From Holacanthus passer (taxonomy: Eukaryota > Chordata > Actinopteri > Pomacanthidae): DNA of 64,000 bases. Below the pieces are notes generated by a model. That model did no database searches and was not told where the DNA came from. It saw nothing but the letters and a program-made list of their open reading frames with translations. Location: positions 744,001-808,000 of the forward strand of contig JAFREQ010000035.1 in the NCBI GenBank assembly GCA_025331565.1. The letters run 5' to 3'. Both the position numbers and the translations under genes were made by a program. Within the stretch, counting starts at the first letter, position 1, and the number at the start of each line of letters is the position of its first letter. Below, piece by piece: positions 25,300 to 40,200 of this stretch.

Positions 25300-28200
25300 G
25301 GTTAGCTGTCAGTCTTGCACAGTGACTGGTGAGCAGACGGCTCCGCTCTCACCTGCCCACCAGTGTTATTGTCACTGCCTCAGAGGCTTTTGACTGCGCT
25401 GTCACATTGAATTAATTCTCACCCTCAGCGTGTTGTGCAACTCGCTGTGTGTGACTGCGTCTGTTTGGATGTTTGTTGAGAGGAAAGCGAGACTGTGAAA
25501 CTTGCTGGCCACAAGTTGCAATTACAAGATATTTTGTATTTTATTTTTGTCATACAGCCATTAGGATGTTTATTTGCATAACAGTAGAAAAAGTCATAAG
25601 TCAGCAAACTCTCTCAGTAATGTCAGTTGCATGCAGAATTAAAATTTGCTCTAGTCACCATAAGCAACATGAGCTGAGTGTGTTGAATTGAGCAAATGTG
25701 CATTTTATTGCTGATTGAATTCAACTTTTTATTAGTAAAAGGATGATTGTGATTCTTCTCCTTTCAAAACATGGTCTCGCTTTAATTTTTGCAACAGATC
25801 GTGATTCTCACTTGTATCAAGGTTTCTTGAATATTTTTGAGAGAAATGACTCATTTATGGAACTAGGTGTGAATTTTCCACTTGTTTTTGTAAAAAAAAA
25901 TTGTCTGCTTCCGTCCAAATATAGAAACAAAGAATAGTGTTAGTCATTTAGAAATTGAGACATGGAAGTAGAGCCGAAACTATTAGTTACTGTAAACTAT
26001 TAGTTGATCTGAATGATTTGATAATCAAGAAGCAATTTGAATAGAATTCAAACTGACAAACCTTCCCAGAAACTGCAGAGGAAACGAGCTCAGAAGGGCT
26101 GATTCTTTGAGGTTTGACATGCAGATGTCTCGCTCTGTTTATTGTCTATGAAGCTGATGATCGCAGTGTTTTCTAAAGAGGCTGACTCGTCTCAAACCCT
26201 TATCTTTTGTTGGTTTCCATACTCGGAGGCTGTTAAGTTTTTCTGGCGGAGCTCAATTGCCTGTTTGACACTTTAATGAAGCTGCAGGGGCCAGTTGCAA
26301 CTTAAGTCTGGGCTGGGGGAGAACAGAGGTCGTTGCAGCTCCTCTAAACTGAGCATTTCCTGGTCTGCTTTCTCCTATTTCTCATTTTTATGGCACTTTC
26401 TGTCTCTTTTGGACAGAGCCTTGCAAACTTGATCTATGGCTCCAAAAATAGAGGGATGCATGTAAAAAATTTTGGAAAATGAATTTGCATCCTTGAAAAT
26501 GATTGATTATTTATAGGCAACTTCAAAAGTATAAAGTCTAATTAGAAGAAAATTTTAATATACAGAAGAATGAAAACTAGTATCTCATCTAACCTCAGAA
26601 ATTGCAGTTTGAAGCATTAAAAACACCTCATTAAAAGTCATTTAAAGTGCCTTGATGCCACTGTGTCATAGCGGGCGCTTATCCAAACATCCAAAGATTA
26701 AACTCTCTCCCTCCATCCCTCATTGTTGTCTCTCCATCTGTGCCTCCTCCTCCCATTTTCTCCCATACATAACTTATCGTCTGTTAAAGCAGCTGATGCA
26801 CGGCGCTCTGCTGCTGCTGCTCTGTGATGTGATCCCAGGATTCACTGCAGCATCTGCCCACTCTTGAGGGCCCTTGAAGCCGCTGCACCCCCCCTCCCAG
26901 CGTCGACTCCTGGGTGGGTGGGGGGCCCGACGTCTTCGGTCCTAGTCATTAGATTAGTCATCGGCAGTGTTGCTGTAGTACAAAGGGGCAGATATTGATG
27001 TGGTGCCGTGCTGCTGTTAGAGTGGCTGGATTTGTCTTAGCCACGGGCAGCTTTCATGCTAATCAGGTGCAGTCAATGGCTACATGGCAAACAACCAAGT
27101 TACAGATGTTGTTGAGTCTTTGATTTACATTTTCACTTTACAGGTAGTTGGTCGTCTTTTACAACATTATTCCACTACATCATATAAGTCATATTTATCT
27201 CACTGATCCAAATGTTTAAATTATGTTTGTAGACTAAACTAAGTATTTTAACATAACTCCGGTCATATTTTACGTTTTTCTTCTTGTCACAAATTTCACA
27301 AAAAGACTAAACCCAACAATGAAGCAATCCCACTAAGAAGTGAGTCCTCTGTGCTCCTCTGTGCCAAAGAGCTCTGTTGTTGTCAAAAAAACAAACTATT
27401 AAAAACACAATGGACGTCTGTGGCACAGATGAATCAGGCTTTGACTACACAGTCAATATTGTTTCTAGGATCAGTTCATTGTTGGTTTTGGTCTTTTCAT
27501 GGGATTTCTTGAGAATAAAAAAAAATGTAGAACATCACCAGAACAAATCATGAAACTTGACAACTGCGTGGTCGCTTGACCACCAAAGATGTTTTTTGCG
27601 GGAAGTGTTGTATTATAATCCATCATTTAATATGACCAGGGAGTAGATTTGGAAAAGACAGACAGAATGTGGTGCAAAGGCAGATTGACATTTCGTGTTT
27701 GTTTACCGTCGTCAGTGATTTCAGTTGCCACATTTCACTTCCTTCTCTAAATGCAGCAGCTGTAGTATTTTTATTCTGGACTGTCTGAGTCACCGGACGA
27801 CCTTTGTGACACATGGAGACATTTATGTCCGTACACCTCCAAGATTTTCTTTTCTGTGCAACAGTGCAACCTTTAATGATAACTCTGCTGAACTCATGTT
27901 CCACCCTGTTACCGTATAACCTTAAACAACCAAACACACACACACACAAACACACACTCACATTGTGTCTGGAGTCACTGCGCCCGAGCTGAAGCTCTAC
28001 TGTCCTCACTTCCTGTTGCTCTGCCTGTGAAGTTTACCACATACGACAGATTTATCACTCAACATTCATCATCTTTTCTAAAACATTAGGTTGTAAGTTT
28101 CATCGTCATTTAATTGTCTACCTCCAAAGAGCGAGTTAAAGCCGCTCACTATTTCAACCATATCAAAATTGGTGTTTGTTGGAACAGCGGACAGACTAAC

Positions 28201-31200
28201 CGAGATGGTTTGCTGGGTTTTATTTTATGTCAAAGTATGTTTTACAATGAGATAACAAGGCAATTAAGCTCGCCTTATTTTGGAGAAATGAGAATTCAGT
28301 AGGCGTAAAAGTTAAAGTAGCATTTTTCTATTTAATAAGGAAAATGGGTGTAAGAATATTTCCTCTCTCGATGTGTTTTGTTTGCACGCACACTGAGCCA
28401 AAGACAACTGTTGTTCTGGGGCCAAACAGTCAATTATGTTTTTTAAATTACAGAACTCACATAATTGTATTACATCTTAATGTGTGAAGCAAAAAGAGAC
28501 CTCTGACTACTTCTTTCTTCAAAATGATTTTTTTTTCATCAGAACCTTCTCTGTTTAATCTGCCCCTTTCTTTATTTATTCATTTTCTTGATCCCTCTCA
28601 TTTTCTGCCTCTTTTTATCTCAAATTTTTCCGATCTCTTTTTTTCTCATTAGTCACTCGTATCTTCTCTCTGACTGTGCACCTGCCTCCCCCCCCCCCAC
28701 CCCCACCCCTTGCTACTCACTACTTCCCCCCCCTCATCCGATGCCACTTCCTCTCCTGCCTACGCCTCCGTGTTCTCTGCCTTCCTGGAGGATTGTGAGC
28801 GTGCATGAAGAGGCCCACTGATGAGATCAATTATCTATCAGCAGTCACAAAAGTATTGATTTAATACCCCAGCACGCACACACATCTCTCTCTGCAGTGC
28901 AGTGCTCCTTTGTCCCGTGGGCCTTGGGGAAATCAGAGACTCTCTGAGTACGTCGTGAGCTCGATTGTGTTTGTGAAATGTTCAAGTCATGCCCTAAAAT
29001 GGGAGCTGTTTAAGTGTGTGTGGACGAGTGTGTGACCCTTTCCCGTGGGGTTACGCGTCGTAGAGACCGCTATTATTCTTTTATCATTTGGCTTTTTGTT
29101 GTCATTACACATCGTTCTTTGCCTCTCTTCCCCAGTGGCCTCATCCTTCATTCTGTCCCCGTCTCTCTCTATACGTTTGATGCCCCTTCCCTTTTTTTTC
29201 CTGCCCTATCCCTCCACTGTCTCTCCCCGGCAGTGGCGAGGTGTTTTATGGGTTGTTTGTTAAAGCGTAGAAGCATAACTGGCTCCCCTTTTGTCCCCTG
29301 TTTCCTCTTCCCTGCCTCCCCCGGCCCACGGGGAATCGTTGGAGTGCAGCTTTTTCCTTCTTTGCCACTCTACTGTTGCATGATTTAGAGGCAGTGGCGA
29401 CGTGATGCATACATGTGTGTGCACGTAAACACACACACACAGACTCCCCAGAGCGCTTAATCACTCCTTTCTCCTGCTATTTTTCATTCTTTCACCCAAA
29501 AACAGCAGAGAGCCTATTCACGCACAGCAGCACAAACACTTACCTAAATGCACATTTAATACAGTCACACATTTTCTCGCATGCAGACGCACACACACAG
29601 ACACACTAGGGAGGCGGTGCATTGCTCTGTCTGAACTGCATTGGTTTCCCCTCCATTATCCTGCGATTGGACAGTTAATGTTGCAGGAGGCGAGAGAAAT
29701 GGAGGGAGATAGAGGCCTATAGCACCGACATTTACTTTCCATTTTCCGCACACACGCACAGTGGCAGAGCTCGTTCGCTCACACATAAACGCACGCAGAT
29801 GTCAGGCACATACCACCACACTGGGAAATATGCAGAAAATATATTTGTTTTCATGCCTATTAATATTCATATGGAAGGAGAGAAGGCAGTATTTTCTGCA
29901 GCCTCTCCTAAGACACAGCCAATTATTGCACAGCAACCTCTCTGTCGTTTATCAGAGCTTCACACCTGCAATAAACATGCTTGGCTCTCAACCACTGGAT
30001 TGCGTTATCTCATTATATACAGCACACCGTGGGGAGAAAATGCAGCCAGTGCTTTGCTTGTGTGCACATCGGGGCTGCATGAAATCAATGTCATATTAAT
30101 AGGAATATTTTTACACTATTTTTTTAATCACAGTTTTGTTCGATTGCATGACCTGTGTTGAAGTTGCATGCTTTTATCAGACCATTTGCTGGGAATTTGG
30201 ACAACAGACTTTTGTGAAATAACAGGATGTCATCATATCATCACAATAAGATTCCAGCAAAAGTCATCAAACATCATATTGAAGCAAAACGATTAGTCCA
30301 TTAATACATTAATTAAGTCAATGGGCAGATCAATTCTTCATTTAAGTCATTTTTCAAGCAAAAATGTCGAATATCAAAATGTCAAAATTAAAATAGTACG
30401 TCTGGTAAAACTAAATCCCAAAGTATCGTCTCCATATTTTTTGTTTTGAGGGACCTGAAGTCCAAAATCCAAAGATCTTCAGTTTACAATAATAGAAAAC
30501 AGAGAAAAGTAGCAAATCCTCACAGTGGAGAAGCTGGTGTTGCTGATTCATTGATTGTGAAAATAATGATACCAAGTGTTTTGCTTTGTTAAGACAAAAA
30601 CAGAAGTAGATTTTTTTAAATGTTTAAGTTTGTCAGTTACTTGGAGAAACCTGGAAAAAGCTCCTTGTCAAGATCGTAGCATTTCTTTTCTGTCCTCTGC
30701 TATTTGGTGTCCAATTATTGAACATGTTGCTGATATGTGGCCAAAAGCTTTGTGTGACATAAAAACAAACTATATATTGATGTGTTACAGTCTGTCTGCC
30801 TCTTTTGGACCAAACTCCAGTAAAGCCAAAGTTGCAGAATTTAATTTAAGAGCTTTCTAACCCCCCGGCTACAGTCCTGCATATCAGATTTAATTTAGCA
30901 TGAACAATAAAGTCAGGGTGACAGTTATTAATGATTTTATTCAGAATGTAAAGCCTTTCATCCTCAGTCACCCGCAGGAATGTTCTGAATGGACTTTAAC
31001 CATCTCTCTCTCTCCTCCCATGATAAGTGCTCTCTCAGCACTCATCATTGTGCTGCCTGACGTGATCTAATGAGCAGGAGTGCAGGTCGCGCCACCCACT
31101 GCCAAACTGATAAACACTGCTTAGTTTTGTACAAGTTGTGTCGTCCATTCACAATCTGCTTTTAGTTATCAATGAGTAACACTGAGTACATTTACATGCA

Positions 31201-34200
31201 CATGAGCGTCCTGGTTTTGATCACAGTCGGGATGTGGCGATTACATGGAAGATGAGAAACCTGGTTGTTCGTATCCCCGCATACGTGATCATAAGAGAAT
31301 CCAGTTTTCTGATCGACTGCCTGCGGGTGTGTCTTTGATTCCTGAACATCTCGCCGGCTCGTTTCTGTACCTCGACAGTCGATAATGAACACAGTTCGGT
31401 TTCAGGCTGTCTGAACTTTCACCACCGTACTGGATTTAGTTTCTCCATCTCATCACCAGTAATGAATGAAATTGAGTGGCGATACGATTTACTGTATGAT
31501 CAACATTACTCCAGTTCCCTGTTGTGTTTACATGCTACAGTGTTCTCATTTTTATCAGAGCTTATCCAGGTTTCTTAAACCAGGATGCTTCAAAAACCTG
31601 ATCATAAGCCGGATACTCGTACACATGCAAACACACTCATTGATGAAGTATTTGTTATTTGCATCTATGAGAGTGAGGAAAAAAGAATGAAGATGATGTT
31701 TTCGGTTAGAGCTGCAACAACTAGTCAATCCACAGAAAAATAATCTAGCAACTAATCCGATAAGTGACTAATTGTTAAAGTAATTTTTCGAATAAAAAAA
31801 TGCCAGAATATTGCTCATTTCAGCCTCTGAAATATAAAGATGTTCTGCTTTCTCTTTCCAAAATAGCTTGAAAATGATTGAGTTTTAGAATAGTTGGTTG
31901 GACAAAAAGAGACATTTGAAGACGAGTACCTAGAAAACAATCTGTAGATTAATGGATACTGAAAATAGTCCACAGTCGCAGCCCTGGTTTCAGTGTGTCT
32001 GTGTTTACTTCTAAACACTAAAGGCACATTTCGCAGTTTTACATGTTCAATCCTTCTATCATTTACATCCTCTTCTTGTTTGGCTCCTCCAGACCATGTC
32101 AGGCCATCTGGACATATCACAGTGCGTGCGGGGATACACAACCGTGCCAGAGCTCTTTTCAACATTCACGTCTTGGCAGAGCAGAGACCTCTATCGGCGA
32201 GGGGAGCGAAAATAGAGCACAGCAGTCAAAGAGCAGAGGGCAAAGATGCAGAGAAGGACGAGAGTCACGAGAGAGGAGAGACTCTATCGTCTGTTGCCTG
32301 AAGAGGAAGAGATCAAAGGGGGTTTTGTAGATGTTCACAAGGTTGAGAAGAAGGTGGCAAATCACAGTTCATAGCAGCACTGACTAAACATTTGACTCAT
32401 AGTGTTCAGATGTCAGTAAGACATGCAACATAATTAACTGTATTTATACACGTATTAATATGTAGCTGGTGTGTTTGTTCTTTCTTGTGTAATAAGTCTG
32501 TTATCTACAACAAAGCCGTCATGCATCAGTCAAAACAAGCTCAGATGAAAAAATGCTTGTATTGGCTCAACTGTTACTGGTCAAACAACATGACTGCAGC
32601 CTGCACACACACACACACACACAAGGAAGTACAAACACAAAATCAATGCACCAGCCAAATATAACAAACCCCTATTATTTCCAGACTCGTGTAATTCAAT
32701 TTGCAGTGTACATTGACATTTTCCCAAAAGTCAAGTGAAGGAAAGTTAGAGGAAGAGTTCAACATATTGGACAACAGGCTTATTTGCTTTCTTGCAGAAA
32801 GTTGAAAGTTCAAAAGATTGATATCGCTCTTAGGTCTGTATGCTAAATATGAAGCTACAGTTTAAAGACAGGAAACAGAGGCAAACAATCAAATAACATG
32901 TTATATGTTGTTTAATCTGTACAAAAACCAAAATGTAAAAATGACGTGGTTTTATGAGGATTGCCGGGACCTCTCTTTCGGACTTTGGGAAACAGTCAAA
33001 ACCCTATTTTTTCACCTGTTATCCAGCAGCATCTTCAAAGGTATTATCATGATCTCAAAATTGTCTTCCCAGATTTCTGGAAGAAAAAAAAAATGTTAAC
33101 ACAAAAAGTAAAACAGCACTAGTCAATCTACTCCTGTTGGAGTCTCCATGAGGCTGTGATCAAAAGCAATACCAGCATAAGAACAGGCTCACAATGATTC
33201 CCTGTTTTGGGTTTTGTTTGCTAATTAGCACTAAATACAAATTACATCTGAGGCTTGAATTGGACAAATTGAAATTTAGATCTGATGATGGTGCTCGATG
33301 AAAATTACCAAAGTTATTAAAATTCGTCCTGAGAGTAAATGTCTGAACCCAGTTTCATGGCAAACTATTCAATAGCTGCTGAGATATCTCCAGCATGACT
33401 AAATTAATGTTTTGATGTTTCTCCTAAAATTTACATAGGGGATACAATATTATTGAATCACAGTCAACATGTGGAGTGCTGAGGTCTCTCTGCAGAAAAA
33501 AAGCCTGTAACTGTGCAGTATTTTCCCATAATGTCGAACCATTTCTTTAAGTTATAGTTACACAGGAAACACTCTGTTCTCCTCGCCTGGCCTCTCTTGT
33601 TTCTCTCACTCTTCCTCTATCATTAACTGTCCCATTTCGCTCCCATAATGTCTCCTCTCCGACGCTGTAGTAGAGAGAGGTGAGTCAGCAAGAGACAGAT
33701 AATTGGGCTGATAAGTGGAGGGTGGCAGATGCGAGAATGACAAAAAAAAAAAAAAGAGCGTAAAAACAGATTTTACAGCGAAGGGAGTCGGAGGGATGAT
33801 TGCAAAGACTTGAGTAATTATTGATGTGAGGTGCGGAGATGTTTATGATCTACACGGGGGAAGACTGCTGAGGACGGACATGTTTGTCCTGTAGTAGGAC
33901 TCGTGCTGCTGTTATCACATGGAGGTGATGTGTCTGCCGTGGTTCCTCTTTTGTCTGTGATGACGGCCAACTCTAATGTATTTATGACCTGCTTATTACT
34001 GTCTGCCACAAGTCATGCTTTGTCAGGTGTCTAAATTTAAACATGTCTCCCTGTCTCCGTCTCTCTGTCTCCCTCTCAGCTAATTTCCAGTGACGCAGAT
34101 GGGGCCATTCAGAGGGCAGGACGCTTCAGGGTGGAGAATGGATCGTCAGATGAGGTACATACAATATAAGACTCTTCTGTGCACACATGGCTCCCACCCA

Positions 34201-37200
34201 TCCACCCACCCCTATGTTGCTCTCACTGCCCTCGGTAAATGGACAGAATATCAGAAATGATGGTCATTTTTGCAGCCGTAGCTTTTTTATATATTGTCAT
34301 TATCTGCGAGTTGCCTTGTGTTGTCCTGAAAACCCTAAACATGGTGATGGTGGCAGCAGTTTGCCACTAACCTCAACCCTGAGAAACACTTGAAAAATTC
34401 ATAAAGTTAGACATGCAATGTACTTTTTTTGTACTTAAGTACAATTTTGAGGTACTTGTACTTTAATACTTAAATATGAGTGTTATGAGAGAAAGCAAAT
34501 AAGCATATTTCCTAAAATGTTACATGTTTCCTTGACTGACTTCTGCAGCTGTTTTTGTAGTTGACCTTTCTCACATCTTTGCTTTTTACTTGTTAAATAC
34601 ATGATAATTGTTACTCAAAATTATTCACATTAACTGATTGAGCCATTTGAAGGAGAAAATCAGTCTGATGCGCACAACTCATGAACAAATGCCACCTGTG
34701 ATTAGGGGTCTTGTACCCTGCTTGACTTTAAGGGGTCCAAATCAGAAAGGTTGGGAACTATGGGTTGGGGTGAACATCTCAATAATCATGATGATTTTTG
34801 GTACAGTAAACACTGCATATGCATGTATGCAAAACACAGACAAAACTACATTAGTAAAGTGACTATTGGACACTTGACCTGTGTTTAATATTGATAAATT
34901 AAATTAAAGTGTGTTTATGCTTAATGATAGAGAAACATGCCAACTCTCTTCGCCTTGGATCTCAAACGCCTTTGTCCTTCTATTAACTAACATCATGCTA
35001 AACAGCCTCAGTATATCATACTCAGTGCATTTTTAATTGTTCCCATCTTTTGTTGATCATCATTGTTGCCTGTTATGTCAGCAGCTACAGTGTTTGTCTA
35101 TTGTTGGCCCTTCTCCTAATGTGATTCACTGCCTTGCTTTTGTCTCACATGTTGGTGTAATTTAGGATGTCATGTTATATAAGACAAAATGGCCTCTTCC
35201 AAAACTGTAACCTTCCTGTTTTCAATTGAAAATATTTACCGAACGTTCCAGGATCATTTACATCATGATACAACAATAAGAGCCTAAAGACTGTAGCTCA
35301 CCGTGCACAGGCTGTATCTGATTTCCTGCCCTGTATTGTAATCTGTGCTGCATAGTGGAACAGTTTTTGCACAGAGAAGACTGCTGCGACTCAAGCTGCG
35401 ACCATCATGATGACAATGTGTTGTGTGTGCATTTGTGTGTGTGGCAAACAGACTTCGGACTACACTCCGGGAACCTGGAGGAGAACCGATGTCCATCTGG
35501 AGAATCCAGAGTACCACACCAGATGGTTCTTTAAATACTTCCTGGGAAAAGGTCAGTGCCGCTCTGCTGTGCTCTGGTTCAGAAAAGCACACGCATGGAG
35601 TTAGTGTGAGATAAAGAGAGGAAAAGAGAGGGAGAGGCTATAAGAAGCGGAAATAAAACATCCTCTGAATTTCTTCCCTGGTCCACAGGATGCTTCTTAT
35701 CTTATGAAGTCAGCCTCGTCCTCATGCAGCACCACTCTTCATTCAAGGCCAAAACTTGTTAGCATCCAGCCATATCCCCACTGAGAGTCTCAACTACACT
35801 CTAATCCTATACACCGACCAGGGAGGATGCCCATAGGGGACACACAGCCTCATCACCACCAGACAGAGCAAAGGCTTGCCTCCAACAGATAACGCAATTA
35901 AGATCAGACTGCTGGCTTCTGAAATGAGCCAGGCGCTCTGCAGCAGGCGGACAGGAGCCATTCGCAGGAGCCGCCTCAGAGATCGCGAAGAAATACATTA
36001 GAATTGGTCACCTGTTCCTTCACCTTTCTGACCCTCATCATCTCGCCATCCTCATTAACACCCTGCCTGTTCTCAATCTCGCGGTGTAGGCGGCACGGCA
36101 AGTTGTGCAACAAAAGATCTTTGTCCAGGTTTCTTTACCGTGACTCGAATCAGGGAGAATGCCTCCAGCTGAAAGGTTGAGATAAAGGACAGAGCGCGAG
36201 ATGGATGGAGATAATTGTGAAGGAAAGTTAGACAGCAAAAAGTCAGTGAGTGGAAGAAAAGAAATGCATTTTCTCCTCGAGCCAGGGTCTAATCACGCTG
36301 TGGCATGGGCAGTTTAAAAAGAGCCATGTCTCCAGAAAGTTGGCCGGACCTGTTTGGACTGCAGCTGAGCCATCTGTGTCTCACAGCCTGAACAGAGCCG
36401 ACTGCATCGTACAACACAACACATTATGAACTCTAGGCCAATTATTCTAACATAAGCACTTCCTGTCTGATGAAGCATCCAATACAATCACTTGAATTCT
36501 CGATTTCTTAATGATTAGGTGAAGAATGGTAACCCAGTTTGTCCTCATTTGCCTACCTGTTGCCTTGCATCAGGCATGAAGATAATCCCTGCCTGATTAC
36601 AATGTGTTTTCTTCTCAAACAGAGAAAAGCTGTCTAAACTAATAAGTATATAATTGCAAACCCAACCCTGCAAAGTCATTGCTTACCTGAAGCATAAAAA
36701 CACGGGCAATGGAGAATAGAGAGAGATAAAAACCAAGTAAGAGAAAGAAGGTGAAATAAAGGAAACATTCGAGGAAAAGAAAGCACCAGAGGAAGACAAA
36801 GAAAGGGACAGAAAAGCAGGCGGGGATCCTGCGTCTAATTGGGTTTGGAGGTCTGTTTAGTATTGTTTCTGAAGATGTCACCCTGTCAACCGAAGAGGCA
36901 GAGGCATGAATGTGTGACTGGTGTTGTCCGGAGATCTTTGTCCATGTCACACACACAGAGAGGGAAGTGGAGATGGGAGGGGAGGGAATGAAAGGGAGGC
37001 TGAAAATAATGAAAGAAAGGAAGACATGAAAGAGGCCAAGATACAAAAAACGAGGGCAGAATAACTTTTGGTCTTCTTGATATTTTTATTGTGACCTCCA
37101 CTTAATTTTCTTACCTCTGTCCCCCTCAGTCCACCAGAACTACGTCGGCACGGATGCAGAGAAGAATCCTTTCTACCTGTCTGTCGTCCTCTCAGACCAG

Positions 37201-40200
37201 AACAACCAGCGGGTTCCTCAGTACAGAGCCATCCTCTGGAGAAAGACGGTGAGTTCACCATCTGCACGTTGATCCTTTACTAAAGTCAAAGCAGCAATAC
37301 AACAGTGAAAAATACTTCATTACAAAGTTCTACTCAAAGGTTCCTGGTGGAGTTTTTTTTTTACGCCATGAAAAGACTGCCGGCTAGTAAACATGGTTGT
37401 AAACAATGCAGGATTTATGAGGAAGAAAATGCATTCAACAGGTTTGTTAGACCTCAAGGAAACACACATAAATTCTGTTTGTTTAAAGGAAAATTCCATC
37501 AGGCACATTTTAAGTAGAAGTACGGACCTATTATTAAAATGTATTTAAAGTGTCAAAAGTGCTGGTTCTGCAGGAAAATAACTCCTGATGTGTGTGACTG
37601 ATAATGTAATATTACTCAATATTACATTATTAGACTGTTAATTCTGATGCATGATTGTGTAAGTCATTGTCTACTGGAGCACACAGTTGTAGGTGGCACT
37701 TTCTCTGAGATCTAAATATGAGAAGGTACAAGATGGCACCTTGAGGGACTGTGCTACTCCACTTTTGAGTCACAGTATGCGGGGGTGTGTGTGTGTGTGT
37801 GAGATGCATGTTTGTTATTATGTGTTTGTAATGTGGTGACTCAGCTTCATGACCAAGATAGCTTGGATCTGATTTCGGCCTCCAGCCTCATCTGGAACCT
37901 GATTAGGGTGGTGCACCTCCACCGCCTGATCACATTGATTTGTCTTGTTTCTGTGAGGCTCTAACTGGTACAGGATGTTGTTGTTGTTGAACAGAACAAC
38001 TTTGCTCCAGTTTAATTTGGTCCCCTGTAATTATTCTTTGACTGATTGAAAAATATGTTGTGTGCTGTGAATTTATTTTGGGTAATACTGAGTTTGCAGG
38101 ATGTTCTTTTATGAATGAGCAACAGTGCAACAAATTTGAGCGAGTAACTCCTCAGAGAAAAGGAGACTGAAGCCTGTTGTGGTCAGAGTTTGTAATCCCT
38201 GATCTGTGTCGTTCTTGTTCGCTCAGGGCACTCTGAAGATCAGCCTCCCCTACAGCCCGACCAAAACACTATCAGTCAAGTCCATCCTAAGGTGAGAAGA
38301 GCAGCCTGGAGCTCAGAGCCGACACAGTTCATTCACTCTTTACAATACATGTATGAGAATCAATACTGTTGGTTTATCTCATGCTGCTGCAGAGACATGA
38401 AAAGTGTTGCCAGATTTGACTCTCAACAAATATCTCAATAAGAGCCCAATATTTGCCTGTGCATGTGTTTGACATTTGTGAACGACCTTTCATACCCAAT
38501 CATGATCCTATCACCTGTTACCAATGAACCTGTTTACCTGTGGAATAATCCAAACAGGTGTTTTTGGATCAGTCCACAACTTTCACAGTCTTTTGTTGCT
38601 CCTGTCCCGACTTGTTTGAAACATCAGAATAAGCAGATATTTACAAAAATCAATGAAGTTGATGAGGTCAAACATTAAATATATGGTCTTTGTACTGTAC
38701 TTTGTACACTGTAATGTAGATGTGAGCAAAGAATATGATAATATTTTGTTAAAATAAGATACAGACACACAGCTGATCTCTTGGCATCACGGCTTCTGTT
38801 GAGCCCAATATAAAATATTGAAAAGACGTCTTCACTACAGTAAGTCTTTTGGTTAATGGTACTTTAAAAAAGTCTTCTTAACTTTTTGAACAGATGTAAC
38901 AGCCTTTACAAAGCATTTATTATATCATGTAAGTGATGAATTTGAATAGGAAAAACATTTTGTGTTTGTGGTCATCCGATTATTTTCTGTATTAATGGAG
39001 TCAGTTTGTTTATTAAATGCTGCATAATTGTGGAAAATGGCCATTATAATTCTCCAGAGCCCAAGGGCACATAATTATATTGCTTGTCCAGAAAAGATCA
39101 GTTAACTATGAAATATGACAACAAAAGCAGCAAATCCTCCTTGAGAAACTGGAATCAGAGAGTGTTTTGCATTTAGTTGCTCAATTCATCTAAACTACTA
39201 ATTGATTAATTGACTAATTGTTTCAGCTGCAGTTATTAGTCACTGCTTGTCGAGTCGCCCTGTCACTTTCAATCACACTAATTGGGGGAGAGAAGAGGGA
39301 GACGCATTCGAATTTGCTGCAAAAAGAAGCCCAAATTTTTTACTATGTTATTAGTCAAATTATATAAAAGTAGCCTAATTGCTCAGAAAACCGCTGCTCA
39401 CATGGTTTATCTGCATATGTTACACCAGAACCTCACATATATTGGAAAGAGTTGGGCTTTATAGTCATTCATATGTTCAACGTGTTTCCAGTAGCAGATT
39501 TTGTGAGTGACTAGTAACAGGATATAACGAGATGCATGAAACAGGAGATAAATTCTTCAGGCTGAATGTCGTCACCGCTCCAACTCTGAATGAGTATAAA
39601 TGGTACGAGCAGGATGAGAAATCCCCCGTCTCAAGTCTCCTGCTCATTTTTCTGTGTAATCCTTCGGGCTGTTTGTCTTCCATTGATCCTGTTTTTTTCA
39701 TTACTGCTTCCTAAACTCCTCCTTCCCCTCCTCTTCCTCCTCTCCTCACTCGCAGTGCAATGAACATGGACAGGTTTGAGAAGGGCCCCAGGGAGATCCT
39801 GAACCCGGAGATTCAGAAGGTGAGAGTAGCACCACGTCATTAATGAAATGTAGCACCGGTCCATTTCATGCCAGGCCTGATCAGCAGCATCTGATGTGTA
39901 TCACACCCTCAGGCTGTGTCATCTCTTACCGGAGTCCTGGTCAGTGTGAATGATAATTGTTCTGTCCTCTTTCCTCAGGACCTGCTGGTGTTGGAGGAAC
40001 AGGAGGTATGAGATGACACTGCATTCTCAGTACAGTCGATTGTTTTTTGTAGATTTGTTTTCAAGGTCTTTTTAGAGTCTGGTTTTGCTTCCCTGTCACC
40101 TCCACATCCCCATATATGCCCACTTGTTTGAGCCTTTATTGATTCTTCTGATAAAAGTTGCTGCCATGTAGTTAAAAAAGATTCTGTAATATTGTCTTAC

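Larger units (their letters stand above)
20698..34079 (+). other. garnl3: intron 2 (13.4 kb), repeat-rich
   Basis: Bounded by the exon 2 donor and exon 3 acceptor. It carries several dispersed repeats (separate entries), CA/TG microsatellites, a C-rich tract at 28688-28733, and two unique blocks (about 22500-22720 and 29800-30130) that look non-repetitive. No coding exon or nested gene was recognised. Confidence 0.85.

Noticed and set aside
36639..37267. Long minus-strand ORFs opposite exon 5
   Set aside because: They are antisense shadows of exon 5 plus purine-rich intron DNA; the plus-strand frame has the conserved domain sequence.
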